A stretch of 64,000 nucleotides of DNA from Luteibacter mycovicinus (GCF_000745235.1 NZ_JQNL01000001.1:3776001-3840000), one strand, 5' to 3'; shown: positions 26,404-36,029, counted from the first letter of the stretch. Numbers and translations: made by a program. The notes: generated by a model from the sequence alone, not told the origin.

Positions 26404-26700
26404 ATGCCCAAACGCCAGACCGGTCCCAAGTCCATCCACAGCGCCGAGTACGCGGCGTTCTGTGTGTGGCTGACTGAGACCCGGACGGAGCAGGGTGTCA
26501 CCCAGGTGGCGCTGGCGAAGGCACTGGGGGTCTCCCAGCCCTACATCTCCCACGTCGAAAATGGGGATGTCCGCGTCGACGCGGTCCAGCTCTACCGCTG
26601 GCTCCAGGCGCTCGATGTGGACCCCGTCGGGTGGCACGGTGAGCTCTATGCACGGATGGACCGTGCTGCAAAAGCTGGGCGGCGCAAGCGCCAAGGCTGA
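26404..26700 (+). CDS. XRE-family helix-turn-helix regulator
   Basis: The 98-residue protein is little more than one Cro/C1-type DNA-binding domain: GVTQVALAKALGVSQPYISH forms the two HTH helices, followed by VENGDVRVDAVQLYRWLQALD. The start MPKRQTGPKSIHSAEYAAF was chosen because the longer frame runs back through the divergent lipoprotein gene. It would bind as a dimer to the inverted repeat 41-65 bp upstream and control itself and the divergent lipoprotein operon. The basic C-terminus (AAKAGRRKRQG) may add non-specific DNA affinity. It may also control transfer or recombination genes elsewhere in the element. Confidence 0.88.
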   Translation: MPKRQTGPKSIHSAEYAAFCVWLTETRTEQGVTQVALAKALGVSQPYISHVENGDVRVDAVQLYRWLQALDVDPVGWHGELYARMDRAAKAGRRKRQG

Positions 26701-26728
26701 GCCCGGACCCCGCATGGGGCCAGGTGCC

Positions 26729-27070
26729 CTAATGGGCCCCCGGTCCCGGCGGGCTCTCCTGCCGCCCAATTTCCATCACCGGGTTCTTGCAGGCGTTCCA
26801 CGCCTTGACCGTGACCATGACCTGGTCTTTGAACCGGAAGTGGAAGTCATACACACAGGCAGAAGGCGGCAGGGCTATCGATGCTTTTCCACCGTTGTCG
26901 ATGGCGTCCCCGGCCATGGCAAACCAACGGTCGGTGCCACTCGGTGCATAGGCAACATCTGTCATCCGGCTGTCGCCGGCATTGATGAGAGTCAGCGTCG
27001 GCGTGGCCGCGAGAACAGGCGCACTCGAAAACAACAAGACCGGAAAGAAGAGATGCGCAATTTGTCGCAT
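26729..27070 (-). CDS. Small secreted protein of unknown function
   Basis: The 113-residue product has a signal peptide (residues 1-22, MRQIAHLFFPVLLFSSAPVL then AA) and a beta-rich mature part with two cysteines (PSACVYDFHF and KAWNACKNP). AGGGGGC precedes the ATG at good spacing. The sequence resembles small periplasmic proteins of Gram-negative islands, but no family was recognised. It is divergent from the LuxR-type regulator, which could control it. Confidence 0.7.
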   Translation of the reverse strand: MRQIAHLFFPVLLFSSAPVLAATPTLTLINAGDSRMTDVAYAPSGTDRWFAMAGDAIDNGGKASIALPPSACVYDFHFRFKDQVMVTVKAWNACKNPVMEIGRQESPPGPGAH

Positions 27071-27165
27071 GAAAGCCCCCTGTGGCTTTTGAAATTCCTT
27101 GCCAAAGCCTAGGGCGCGGGATTACGGTCTTCATCCTCAAAAGTGTGGATGACAGGGGTGTCAGC

Positions 27166-28314
27166 GTGCGGCAGGGATGGCGTGAGAAGGCAGGGATAAA
27201 GGACGGGCTGATTGCGGACCTCTATGAGTCGGTCCTGTCACCCGGAGACGTTCCGGCAGTCATTGCCCGCATCAACACCTATCTGGATTGCGACGGCGTC
27301 CACATGGTCGGCTGGGATGAGTCGAAGAACGAAATCCTGATGAGCATGGTGTCGGGCAACCACATCCAGGGCGCGGAAGCTGCCTACCTGTCGCACTTCC
27401 AGGCCATCGACCCACGCAGAAAGATGGGCCTGAAGTCCCCGACAGGCATTGTCATCGCCTGCCATGACGAGCTCGATGACAAGTACGTGTCGGGGTCGGA
27501 GTTCTATCAGGATTTCCTGATTCCCCATGGGCCGAGATACGTGGCTGGCGGAAACATTTATCGGGAGCAGGGCCGGAATGTCCACATCGCCTTCAATCAT
27601 CTGGTCGGCCGGTCCCGCTTCGAGGGGGCCAAGCGCGAGGCACTGGGCGGGGTGATGTTGCACCTTGCCCGGTGGATGCGGATGATGGTGCGGGCTGATT
27701 GGCTCAGGGACGCAGCGGCGGGTAGTCAGGCGGGCATCGACATGCTCGACAAGGGACTGGTTTTTCTCGATGACGCAGGCAGGGTTCTTCATGCGAACCC
27801 ATCTGCTGTCCAGCTGCTCGGTGACCAGATGGGCCGGGTCAATCTCGGCTTGTCGGGGACGGTCGCCGGTTCCAGCCTTGACGCCATTGCAAGGGCTGTG
27901 GCCCTCACTCGGGTTCCCTCGACGCTGTCTGTTCGGCGCGGTGGGCGAACCCTCGCCTTGACCTTGTCCCCGCTGCCACGGAGCTCGTCAGGCGTCGCGG
28001 GTGGTCTCGGGAAGATGGCGGCGGCGTCCGGAGACCTGTCGGGACTGCATCATCGGGCCAGCGTGGTCCTTTCCGTCACCGACATGGGCGGCGAGGGAAG
28101 GAAGGACGTGGCGGGCGTCGCGCGGGCGTGGGGCCTGACGCCAGCCGAGGAAGCCTTGCTGCGGTCACTGGCGGCCGGGACCAGTCCGGCGGCCCATGCC
28201 GAGGGGCGCGGGGTCAAAATCAGCACGGTCAGGAGCCAGGTTCGGGCGTTGCTGGAGAAGTCGGGGGCGGGGTCACTGCGTGATCTGATTTTGCATGTGT
28301 TGCCACGAAACTAG
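27166..28314 (+). CDS. LuxR-type transcriptional regulator
   Basis: The 382-residue protein ends in a LuxR-type helix-turn-helix (about 310-380: LTPAEEALLRSLAAGTSP, then GVKISTVRSQVRALLEKSGA). The first 300 residues are a sensory region with a PAS-like segment around MLDKGLVFLDDAGRVLHANP. No response-regulator receiver domain is present. I start it at a GTG with AGGGG seven bases upstream; a frame opening at 27082 would leave only 11 bp to the divergent gene. It sits 9 bp before a membrane protein gene in the same direction, so the two are one operon. The ligand and targets are unknown. Confidence 0.82.
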   Translation: MRQGWREKAGIKDGLIADLYESVLSPGDVPAVIARINTYLDCDGVHMVGWDESKNEILMSMVSGNHIQGAEAAYLSHFQAIDPRRKMGLKSPTGIVIACHDELDDKYVSGSEFYQDFLIPHGPRYVAGGNIYREQGRNVHIAFNHLVGRSRFEGAKREALGGVMLHLARWMRMMVRADWLRDAAAGSQAGIDMLDKGLVFLDDAGRVLHANPSAVQLLGDQMGRVNLGLSGTVAGSSLDAIARAVALTRVPSTLSVRRGGRTLALTLSPLPRSSSGVAGGLGKMAAASGDLSGLHHRASVVLSVTDMGGEGRKDVAGVARAWGLTPAEEALLRSLAAGTSPAAHAEGRGVKISTVRSQVRALLEKSGAGSLRDLILHVLPRN

Positions 28315-28323
28315 GAGCCTGCA

Positions 28324-29112
28324 ATGAACGAAAAGGCCTGTGCCAGGGAAAGCCAAGACGCCTTCGACCTGTCGTCGGTCGCACCCGCTGCGAGGGAGGA
28401 ACTGGATCCATCAGGGGATGAGGTAGAGGTCATCCGGAAGGTGGAAAGCTTTCACCCCTACAACGCCATTAAAAACACCATCCCCTTCGAGCGGCGCGTA
28501 ATGGTCTTCATCTGGGCTGCCCTCATCGTCGGCGTGGGTGGGGTGGTCGTTGCCTTTGCCTGCACGTTTGCGCTGTGGATAGCCGACTCGTCCCCCTTGG
28601 GCTGGCCGCGTGCGGGTGACGTGCTGGTCAACACGTCGATGTTGTTCGCCGGCCTTTGCATGGGGGCCTATCCGGTTTTGTATTTCGCCCGGTACCGAAA
28701 ACGGCATGACGACAGGACACGCCATGTAGGAGGTGAATACAGACACCGGGACAAACAAATCCGGTTGCTTCTAAAACATCCGTTGTCCGCGCTGCAATCG
28801 GTGGACCGCTTTTACGAGAGTCGCCCGGCGGGGCTTCCGGGGTTCCTGGGCTCGCTGTTCGGGACTGGCGTCGTCACCATGACCACGCTTGGTGCAGTGG
28901 CTGGCGTGGCCAAAATTCTGATGGATGCAAAGCCCGGCCACAGTTCAAACTCGGAAGCCGTGGAGATTCTCTTCGCCTTCGCGGTCTTTATTGTGGTCGC
29001 GGCCGCCATGAGCCGTCACGCCGTGTCTCGGGCCAGTTACCGGCGGGCAGTGTTGAGTGATGCCATCAAGTCGGTGGTGGCTGAAGAGAAGGAGGAAAAG
29101 GGCGCTGTTTGA
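28324..29112 (+). CDS. Integral membrane protein of unknown function
   Basis: The 262-residue product has an acidic N-terminus of about 55 residues and four predicted transmembrane helices, two around 60-125 (VFIWAALIVGVGGVVVAFAC and MLFAGLCMGAYPVLYFA) and two around 175-235. A charged cytoplasmic loop with HRDKQIRLLLKHPLSALQ separates the pairs. AGGAG lies six bases before the ATG. It follows the LuxR-type gene by 9 bp and is probably translated from the same message. No transport or enzymatic motif was recognised. Confidence 0.72.
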   Translation: MNEKACARESQDAFDLSSVAPAAREELDPSGDEVEVIRKVESFHPYNAIKNTIPFERRVMVFIWAALIVGVGGVVVAFACTFALWIADSSPLGWPRAGDVLVNTSMLFAGLCMGAYPVLYFARYRKRHDDRTRHVGGEYRHRDKQIRLLLKHPLSALQSVDRFYESRPAGLPGFLGSLFGTGVVTMTTLGAVAGVAKILMDAKPGHSSNSEAVEILFAFAVFIVVAAAMSRHAVSRASYRRAVLSDAIKSVVAEEKEEKGAV

Positions 29113-29126
29113 ACTCGCGCCTCAGC

Positions 29127-29822
29127 TCATACAGACGACAACGTCAGACGCCATTCTCCCAAAGAGGCCACGGGCCCTAGCGGCGCTATTGCGGATACCC
29201 GGTGTGCGCCATAAAACTCCATGTTCACTGTCACGAAGTTCTGCCTTTCAAGAACCTGGTACACGAATATTTCCGGATGACCGCCGAGCTTGGGCTCTCT
29301 CTCAAAGTCTAAAGTCGCCCACTTGCGCATGTTTTCGACCACCGGCGCGAGCCTTGGATGGGCGAGCGGCTCGATGGGAAGAAAGAGGGGACAAGCGACC
29401 ACTTTTCCCAATAGCTTCCGCCTTCCGCAGTGATGGTGAAAATATAGAGCTCTGGTCATCTTCTCCAAAGACATGGCGAGAAGGTCATCTCGGAGTGGAA
29501 ATGTTCCGTTCGTGACCACCGTTTCTCCGTCAAGTGAAAGTCCGTACATGGAAAGGGTGTGGCTTTTTTTCAAAGCCATTCTGACGGCTCCTCTGGCGGC
29601 ACTCGCCCTGACGTCAATGGGGATTTTTGGAGCAATCGCACTCAAAAGAAATTTCAGATAGTCGTCGGCGTCAGACGTCTTATTGTTATGGAGCTCGCAC
29701 GACGGGACCTTCAGCCGTCTATTCCAATCCTTGCCTTTCGGAAACAGGCACTTGGGGGGCACGTGTTCTTGCCCTGTCGCTTCAGCACTGCACTGGTAAC
29801 AAGTGTTCGTTTCGTATTTCAT
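29127..29822 (-). CDS. HNH-like zinc-ribbon protein, copy 1
   Basis: The 231-residue product starts at MKYETNTCYQC; an ATG at 29870 would add 16 residues. It has C-x2-C (CYQCSAEATG), then EHVPPKCLF and CELHNNKTSDADDY, the metal-binding and catalytic layout of an HNH-type nuclease, although the central histidine pair is unusual. The second half holds MTRALYFHHHC and strands without known motif. The same layout recurs in the protein at 49984-50856, so the two are a diverged family within the element. It lies 162 bp downstream of HerA in the same direction and may be part of the defence cluster, or it may be independent. Its GC content is lower than its neighbours'. Confidence 0.72.
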   Translation of the reverse strand: MKYETNTCYQCSAEATGQEHVPPKCLFPKGKDWNRRLKVPSCELHNNKTSDADDYLKFLLSAIAPKIPIDVRASAARGAVRMALKKSHTLSMYGLSLDGETVVTNGTFPLRDDLLAMSLEKMTRALYFHHHCGRRKLLGKVVACPLFLPIEPLAHPRLAPVVENMRKWATLDFEREPKLGGHPEIFVYQVLERQNFVTVNMEFYGAHRVSAIAPLGPVASLGEWRLTLSSV

Positions 29823-29984
29823 CGACGATTCCCTGGAAAGAACGGGGGCAAGCTCAACTTTTATCTTCACCCGGCCAGTGAAAGGCTGACTCCCGTGCTG
29901 GACTTCTCGTTGCTGCTAAGCCCTGCTATTGGGTGCGGGTTTCTCCTTAGCCGCTCAACGCCCATTTGAATGGTCCGGGCGTCA

Positions 29985-31826
29985 TCAGCCAGCCATCCGG
30001 TTCGCGATAACGTCCAGTTCGTCCTTCGAAAGCCTGTCCATGCTCCAACCCTTCGCAAATCGGGCATTCCGCGATTGAGGCAACTGGGCCTCGGTCAGGT
30101 CGTTGATTCGTACGCGGGCGGGGAGGGCCGCGCCCTCGCCGACAAAGATGGCTTCCTGCTGTCCGAGGTTCGGCAGGGACTTGGTCATGCCGGACAAGCC
30201 GTCAGGCAGGAACCGGGCCACATGTTGCTGGTCTGCCTGGTTGGTCAACCGGAGTACAAGCCAGGTGCCGCACTGGGCAATGACCGTACTCTCGACGTCG
30301 GCGGGTCGTTGGCTGACCAACATCAATCCCAAGCCATATTTTCGGCCCTCACGTGCAATCCGACGGATGGCACCCTGCGCGGCGGCATATTCGGCCTCGC
30401 CCCGGTCGGGGACATACCGGTGGGCTTCCTCGCACACGAGAAGGACAGGGTCCCTCTCCCGCTCCTCGGGTGCCTGAAAGACCTTGTACCGGAACAGCAA
30501 TTGGGCGAGCGACGCTGTGAGAGGGCCGGCGACCTCGTTGGGCAGCCCGGAGATGTCCAGTACCTTGATGTCAGCATCGTCTTCCCTGACACCGACAAAC
30601 TGACCGATGATGTCCCCCAAAGACGGGTCGCCCGGTTGCCAGTCCTTCATCATGAACCGGATGCGGGGGTCTTGCCGCAACACGGAAATCTTGTCGAGGA
30701 TAGACTTGAACTCGTCGGCGAATTGTCCGGCAGGGACGCTCTCCAGAACATTTGTCTTCGTCGGCCGCGCGGCCTGAAGGTAGACGATGTGATTAACCAG
30801 TTCATTCAAGCTGAATGGACGCGGCTTGTCGCGGTCAAAATTGTCCAGTTCTTCCTGCGTGTGCCCGTTTGCGGGACGGGGATAATCGTGGGGAAGGCCA
30901 TCGGTCGGGGCGGGACCTCCATGCGTCGTTGGAGATGCGGCGACCAGCCCGGCAGCCTGCATCCGGGCATGCGTCAGTGCCTTGTAAATGACGTTATGCT
31001 GGCTTGTGGCTTCCCGTTCCGTTTTCCCAATGGTCAGCAGCCGAAACTCCTCGGCAGACATGAGCCAATAAGGCAGCGCAACCGAAGTGCCTGCTGCATT
31101 TTCATTGCCGACGGGGTCATAGGCGCGGTAACGGACTCCCCGATTCCCGAACGCGGTGCCGTACTCGCCATGCGGGTCGACGACGATGATGCAGGGGCGA
31201 CATTCATCCAGCCCGTTGGCTCTGTGAATCAGGGTTGCGTGCAGGAGTGCAGATACGGCGCCAGATTTTCCCGAGCCAGTAGAGCCTAGGACCGCACAGT
31301 GCATGCTGAACATCTTGTCGATGTTGGCCCGGCAGGAAACGCCTTCCGCACCGACGTATGTGCCGAATCCAACCAGCGCATCAATGCCATCTTCTGCTAG
31401 CTTGCCTTCGGCGGCCGAATAGAGTGCGACGCCCTCATCCCTTGTCAGGAGATACACGCCCTGGCGAGGCAGGGGGTAGGTCGTTACGCCGCGCTTGAAG
31501 TTGAGCTTGTCAGTCGCCGACAGCCACGTGCCTTCGGCGAAAAGCTCGACTTCCATGATGCGCTGGTCGGCCTCCGGAGGAATGACCTTCCCTTGCTCAA
31601 TGAGGTCTTCCGAGCGCATGCGAAGCAGCGACACAAATCCGAACACCAGACTCCGACCGAAATGAACCTTGACGATGCTCCCCATCTGTCCGATGGGATA
31701 GACACGACCTGCATGGCTTCTGCTCAGTTCTGCAACATCCCCATCGAGTTCGACCCGGATGGTCGTTCCTGACACCTCGATGATATGTCCGATGCGCAGT
31801 TCCTTGACGACGTCGAAATTGTTCAT
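29985..31826 (-). CDS. herA: HerA-type ATPase of a SIR2-HerA defence system
   Basis: The 613-residue protein is a HerA/FtsK-like hexameric ATPase. An N-terminal HAS-barrel region (KELRIGHIIEVSGTTIRVEL) precedes the motor domain, with Walker A GSTGSGKSGAVSALL near residues 180-195, Walker B LLVCEEAHRYVP and an arginine-bearing ending of the ATPase domain (GLMLVSQRPADVES). The start MNNFDVVKEL overlaps the SIR2 stop by four bases, so the two are coupled. SIR2-HerA pairs are an established antiphage system in which SIR2 depletes NAD+ and HerA assembles with it and helps sense or cut DNA. A DNA-repair HerA-NurA pair is ruled out by the partner. Confidence 0.93.
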   Translation of the reverse strand: MNNFDVVKELRIGHIIEVSGTTIRVELDGDVAELSRSHAGRVYPIGQMGSIVKVHFGRSLVFGFVSLLRMRSEDLIEQGKVIPPEADQRIMEVELFAEGTWLSATDKLNFKRGVTTYPLPRQGVYLLTRDEGVALYSAAEGKLAEDGIDALVGFGTYVGAEGVSCRANIDKMFSMHCAVLGSTGSGKSGAVSALLHATLIHRANGLDECRPCIIVVDPHGEYGTAFGNRGVRYRAYDPVGNENAAGTSVALPYWLMSAEEFRLLTIGKTEREATSQHNVIYKALTHARMQAAGLVAASPTTHGGPAPTDGLPHDYPRPANGHTQEELDNFDRDKPRPFSLNELVNHIVYLQAARPTKTNVLESVPAGQFADEFKSILDKISVLRQDPRIRFMMKDWQPGDPSLGDIIGQFVGVREDDADIKVLDISGLPNEVAGPLTASLAQLLFRYKVFQAPEERERDPVLLVCEEAHRYVPDRGEAEYAAAQGAIRRIAREGRKYGLGLMLVSQRPADVESTVIAQCGTWLVLRLTNQADQQHVARFLPDGLSGMTKSLPNLGQQEAIFVGEGAALPARVRINDLTEAQLPQSRNARFAKGWSMDRLSKDELDVIANRMAG

Positions 31827-32992
31827 GCTGTCGCACTCCCCGTGCGAAGGAACGCGGTGGTTCCTGTGAACTTCCACCATCCAAACACGGTGCCGTTGCC
31901 GTCATCAATTCTTGCCCGACGACCCCAATGAACACCGTGCTCCGTCAGGACGAACACGCGGTCTGCGGCGTCCGACCTCAGCCACTCCCTCAAGATTTCC
32001 GGCAATGCGGCTCCCTCCATGCAGAACGCAATCAGGGTCAGCTTGCTGTCGGCCGAGAGCAAGGCACGTTCAATTTCCTCGTTGACGTGTTCATCCCCGA
32101 AGCTGTAGCCGGCCACGCCGAGCACAAGTTCGTCGCGCGCGCCGATGGTTCTGCGGAAAAGGTCAAATTGGGAGGCAAACGGGTCCCGCTGCGTCGACAG
32201 GTACTTGGTCGACTGGGGATGGATGAGAACGCGGCCTTTCTTTTCGGGATAGACATCGCTGTCCCGCACTCGCCACACGCCGCCGTCTTCGCCGAGCACC
32301 CAGTCAATGGAGCCGTGGAGCTTGATGACCAGGGCGCGGGACCCGCCAACCTTCGGCTCCTGTCCGTACTGGTGCGCCCGATATGCAACGGCACCCCCCG
32401 CGAAACCGTCCCATGCGGGAATGCGGGCCAATGCCAGGGCGTCTTCGAGAAGCGTGTCGTAATTCGTCGTGAAAAAATGGGTTGGCTTGAACCGGTTGGC
32501 ACGGCCGGCCTGCCGCTTCTCAAAAAGAGCGCGCACAAATTCCCGGTGGTGCGTGGCCACGGGAAGCGGCTTTTCTGGCGTACCAATCTGTTCGGCTACT
32601 TCGCCCTTTGCCTCAACATATCCCCACCGGATGGTGGTTGCGATGTCATCGAGGATGGCGGTATGGGCAGCATGCAGGGCATCGGTGGTGAATTCCTCAC
32701 CGCCGACTGAAATGGCCTTGGCCTCCAGCCGCGTTGCAATCGCCGAGTAATCTGCGAGTTGGCTGAGCACCTGCTCGATGTGGGCACTTTCCGGGAGCTC
32801 TCCGATGAGAAGCTCCAGCAGTGCGCCGTGGTCGCCTTCAGCTCCAAGAGCCCTGACCCTGGTGGTCAGGGCTCCCATCAGCGGCAATCCGGCTTCGACA
32901 CTGATACCCGCACCCAGCAGCCATGCCTGGTTGGCGGTACTGAAGTGACTGTCGAGCTGGTGCACGACATCCTCGAACGCATTCCCCGCCAT
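31823..32992 (-). CDS. SIR2-domain NADase of a SIR2-HerA defence system
   Basis: The 389-residue protein carries an N-terminal SIR2 fold: WLLGAGISVEAGLPL binds NAD, FFTTNYDTLLEDAL is the TN-D motif and VIKLHGSIDWV supplies the catalytic histidine. The start is MAGNAFEDVV with GGAAGGA before it; a longer frame to 33124 has no ribosome site. SIR2 proteins of this kind in defence systems hydrolyse NAD+ on infection and halt the host. The C-terminal domain is not recognised beyond SIR2-associated sequence. It overlaps herA by four bases and reads in the same direction. No Sir2-specific zinc cysteines are present, consistent with defence-type rather than deacylase sirtuins. Confidence 0.93.
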   Translation of the reverse strand: MAGNAFEDVVHQLDSHFSTANQAWLLGAGISVEAGLPLMGALTTRVRALGAEGDHGALLELLIGELPESAHIEQVLSQLADYSAIATRLEAKAISVGGEEFTTDALHAAHTAILDDIATTIRWGYVEAKGEVAEQIGTPEKPLPVATHHREFVRALFEKRQAGRANRFKPTHFFTTNYDTLLEDALALARIPAWDGFAGGAVAYRAHQYGQEPKVGGSRALVIKLHGSIDWVLGEDGGVWRVRDSDVYPEKKGRVLIHPQSTKYLSTQRDPFASQFDLFRRTIGARDELVLGVAGYSFGDEHVNEEIERALLSADSKLTLIAFCMEGAALPEILREWLRSDAADRVFVLTEHGVHWGRRARIDDGNGTVFGWWKFTGTTAFLRTGSATA

Positions 32993-33214
32993 GTCCTTCC
33001 CCTGGATTTGTGGAATCACGATGGTACGGCGAAGGTGGGCTGCCGGGAATCCGCCCAGCACGTCGCGCTGGCCTGTGCGCTTATTCGGCAATAGGACGAA
33101 ACATGGATACCGAAAACGCGACACCCGTCGTCGGCTGGACTTCCCGTTCAGCGCGGGTGCGACACGCTGCCCATGTCAGACGTCCCGATGACGGTGATGA
33201 AGCTGCCACCCGTG

Positions 33215-34888
33215 TCAGGCGTCCGGCGTGGCCGGCCAGGCTTCTTTTTCTGAGCAGGTTTCCAGGCTGTCCTGCGTCGGCTTCTTCTTGCTTCCCGTCG
33301 CTGGCTTCGGATTCGGTCCCCGTTTCGCTTTAGGCTCCTTTCCCGCCGCCACCAAGACCGCATTGGACCGGCCACGCACACTCTCACACATGAGGTAATG
33401 GTCAAAACGGCCGCGCTCGTAGGGGACGACGTCGAGCTCAGGGAAGGGCAGGCGATTGAGTTCCATGAGGATGTCGAGCGGTGTGATTTCGTCCTCGTAG
33501 AAGTTCTCCGCCACCTCATTGCCGCTGGGCACCGTGCCAGGACGCGATTTGCCGCTGTGCCCGAGCAGGGCACGGCGAACGGTGGCAGGCGTCCGGGCAT
33601 TTCGCATCAAGGTAGCGATGGTGTGGCGGAAGCAGTGGAAGGTCACCTTCGGGTCCAGGATGTTCCAAATCGTCCGCAGGTTGCCGTTGAACCAGCTTTC
33701 GATGGTGCCTCCGGGCCGGCCTTGGGATTTCCGCAGGCCCGGAAAGAGGTCCTTCTCGCCGAAGGCGTCGAGGTCTTGGAGGTATCGCTCGAACCCGAGG
33801 TCCAGAACACGTTTCGGAATGGGAACCACGCGAACCGCATTCTTGCCCTTGCGCTTCTTGCCCCGACCTAAGTACATGCAAAGAACATCGTGAATGACCC
33901 CGTCGCGGTCGGGCATTTTCTCGATGCGCACATCCGCCCGCTTGAGCTGTCCGATTTCGTTCGAACGCGCTCCTGTAAAAGCTGGAATGAGATGGCCAAA
34001 GAACTTCCACGGCGCATCGGCTTCTGCCATTTCATCCTTGTCGAAAGGGCGCTGCCACTCCGGGTTGTTGTACGACCGCTTCGAATGGATGACCTGGGGG
34101 CCAAAGTGTTTGCGCCGGTTGATGAGCAAGACGGGATTGGCGGGGGACCTGTCCCATGGTTTGAGCCGGTTGAAGAATGCGGAAAGATGCTGGACGTATT
34201 TTTCCTGGGTGCTCACCGCGATGGGTTCGCACTTGTGCTTCCGGGAATAGGCGAGCAACTCGGTCATGCTCATGTCCTTGTAACCCACGATGTTTTGGCG
34301 ATTCTTCGGCCAGACCGCGAGCGCATCGAGGAACCGCTCCATGTCGAGGACATTGACCCGCGACGAGTCCTTGTTGCCGTTGGCAGCAATGAAGAGGTCA
34401 AGACAGATGCGGATGGCCTGCGACGTCGAGTCCTCTTTGCCGCCCCGGCTGTATTGCATCATGTGGATGTCGGAGAGCCCCTGAAGGTCGTAGGGCAGCT
34501 CGTCCGCATCGGGTTCTGCCGTGCCGCTGACGGGGGTGGACCTGTCTTCCTGAGGTACAAGAGCGGCCACGGGCGGAGCGGCAAGCTCCAGAGCGGACGG
34601 AGACGCCGGTACCTCGACCATCGTCGGGAGCACCGCCGCAGGCGGGATGGTCGGTGCGGGCGAGGGAGGGGCCGGAGTGGACACTCCGGAACGGGGCATG
34701 CCATTGCCAGCGACCGCAGCATTCCTCGCCACATGGTCGAGTACCGGCAGCAGGTGGTCCAGCAAATGGGCCAGCGTGTCGGCACTGTCCGTTTCTGACG
34801 CCGTCAGACGGAAGCCGTGATATTCGAGTTCCCAGCGCGGCGCATTTTTTGCCGCATTAAGAACAGAGGTAATGGAGGGGGAGTGCAT
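33215..34888 (-). CDS. Second tyrosine recombinase
   Basis: This 557-residue site-specific recombinase is larger than the attL integrase and not closely similar to it. The N-terminal 140 residues are proline/alanine-rich. A core-binding domain around 150-280 precedes the catalytic part with TGARSNEIGQL (Arg), CFRHTIAT (His-x-x-Arg), LLGHSG (His) and the probable nucleophile tyrosine NFYEDEI. The C-terminus is basic. The start at MHSPSITSVL was preferred to one 19 codons upstream. It is the last gene of a minus-strand block and faces a 490-bp AT-rich gap. It could be the remains of a separate integrative element nested here, but I could not find a second pair of attachment repeats. Confidence 0.9.
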   Translation of the reverse strand: MHSPSITSVLNAAKNAPRWELEYHGFRLTASETDSADTLAHLLDHLLPVLDHVARNAAVAGNGMPRSGVSTPAPPSPAPTIPPAAVLPTMVEVPASPSALELAAPPVAALVPQEDRSTPVSGTAEPDADELPYDLQGLSDIHMMQYSRGGKEDSTSQAIRICLDLFIAANGNKDSSRVNVLDMERFLDALAVWPKNRQNIVGYKDMSMTELLAYSRKHKCEPIAVSTQEKYVQHLSAFFNRLKPWDRSPANPVLLINRRKHFGPQVIHSKRSYNNPEWQRPFDKDEMAEADAPWKFFGHLIPAFTGARSNEIGQLKRADVRIEKMPDRDGVIHDVLCMYLGRGKKRKGKNAVRVVPIPKRVLDLGFERYLQDLDAFGEKDLFPGLRKSQGRPGGTIESWFNGNLRTIWNILDPKVTFHCFRHTIATLMRNARTPATVRRALLGHSGKSRPGTVPSGNEVAENFYEDEITPLDILMELNRLPFPELDVVPYERGRFDHYLMCESVRGRSNAVLVAAGKEPKAKRGPNPKPATGSKKKPTQDSLETCSEKEAWPATPDA

Positions 34889-35381
34889 GGCAGCGGAACC
34901 TTGTTGAATTGGCCGCTGGTTTATAGAAAAAAATAGGCCTGTCAAGCATTTTCCAGTCCGATCAAAATAACATTTATTTAACGAAATATTCGGCTCTGGG
35001 CCTTGTTTGACGCCATTTTGGCGATCAAGGTTTTTGGGATTTGGTCCGCGTCAGGAAACGGCCGTTCACGAATATAGGCAAATTCGGCAAGATAATTCGA
35101 GGCAATTGACCTGTTTTGGTCAAATAATCGCCAATTGCTGGCTTGACAAAAACCACTTCGTTGGCAGATTGGGGAAGTCAATTCAGAAAGGTCCACTCCA
35201 GTGCCGCAACTGAGAAAAAATCTCGAAAATCGCGACTAGAAAAGGAGTCGGGCAGTATTCGCAGTCTAACGTATACATGCTACTTCTCCAACCTAACTCA
35301 CTGATTTGACTAATCCAACCAAAAAGCTAATAAAAATGCCAATTGGCTAAACTCTATCCAAATCGGAATAAGGACTTTCCA
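34889..35381. other. AT-rich gap upstream of second recombinase
   Basis: About 490 bp of clearly AT-richer DNA with no convincing gene. It contains a CGAAATATTCG near-palindrome (34981-34991) related to the XRE operator, the inverted repeat TTGACC-TGTTTT-GGTCAA (35106-35123), several A/T tracts and a TTGACA at 35142-35147. It separates the leftward recombinase gene from rightward genes, so promoters for both, and possibly a recombination site, are expected here. Confidence 0.5.
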
Positions 35382-36029
35382 TTGAACGTACCATCCACCC
35401 CCGACCTTGCCCGCTACTTCGCCAAGGTCCGCCTGACCCTCCATTCCGCTGCCAGCTTCACCCCCGATGGCGTCGCCCACACCGCGTGGGCCCTGAGCCA
35501 TACAGAGAACGGAAAGCCCTACTGGATAGGCGAGCGGAAGCGCTTTGTCTCGACCACCGAGCTCTGGTCGGCCTGGCAGGCCCATCAGCTCTCCTTGCAC
35601 CTCCAGCATGCCCAGGCCCTCCGGCTTGTCCGCTTCTACCTCCGGAACGAGCCCGACCATGTCGAACCCTTCAACGCCTGGCTCGACTACAAGGCGACGG
35701 CCCGCGCTGCGCAGTTCGACGAGGTGGACGTCGATTGCTGGCCGTGGACCTCCGCCACCACGTCCATGGACCGTCGCGACCGCCTGAGTACGCCGGGCTG
35801 GCCCTGGTCCGATGCGCCGACGCCTGCGGTCATCCGCCGTTGCACCAAGCGGTCCGATGGCAATGGCTGGGCACGGCGTGCGCTGAAGGTTGCCGAGTTC
35901 GACAGACAGTCGGCCACCCGGTACACCGCTGCCATCCGGGCCTTGGTCGAATCCGAGCGCCGCCGAATGTTCGACCGGAAGATGCCAAGGGCAGGCGCTC
36001 CGGTGACAGCGCGGGCAAGGCGGCTCTGA
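35382..36029 (+). CDS. Hypothetical protein
   Basis: The 215-residue product begins at a TTG with AAGGA eight bases upstream (MNVPSTPDLARYFAKVRLTL). It is a soluble, Trp/Arg-rich sequence (NGKPYWIGERKRFVSTTELW and VDCWPWTSATTSM) without signal peptide, membrane helix or recognised motif. The ankyrin-like gene begins 41 bp after its stop. The many tryptophans and arginines suggest a nucleic-acid or protein binding role, but no function is assigned. Confidence 0.6.
   Translation: MNVPSTPDLARYFAKVRLTLHSAASFTPDGVAHTAWALSHTENGKPYWIGERKRFVSTTELWSAWQAHQLSLHLQHAQALRLVRFYLRNEPDHVEPFNAWLDYKATARAAQFDEVDVDCWPWTSATTSMDRRDRLSTPGWPWSDAPTPAVIRRCTKRSDGNGWARRALKVAEFDRQSATRYTAAIRALVESERRRMFDRKMPRAGAPVTARARRL

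Noticed and set aside
33000..35400. Second pair of attachment repeats for the inner tyrosine recombinase
   Set aside because: I scanned by eye and found no convincing direct repeat of 12 bases or more flanking it.
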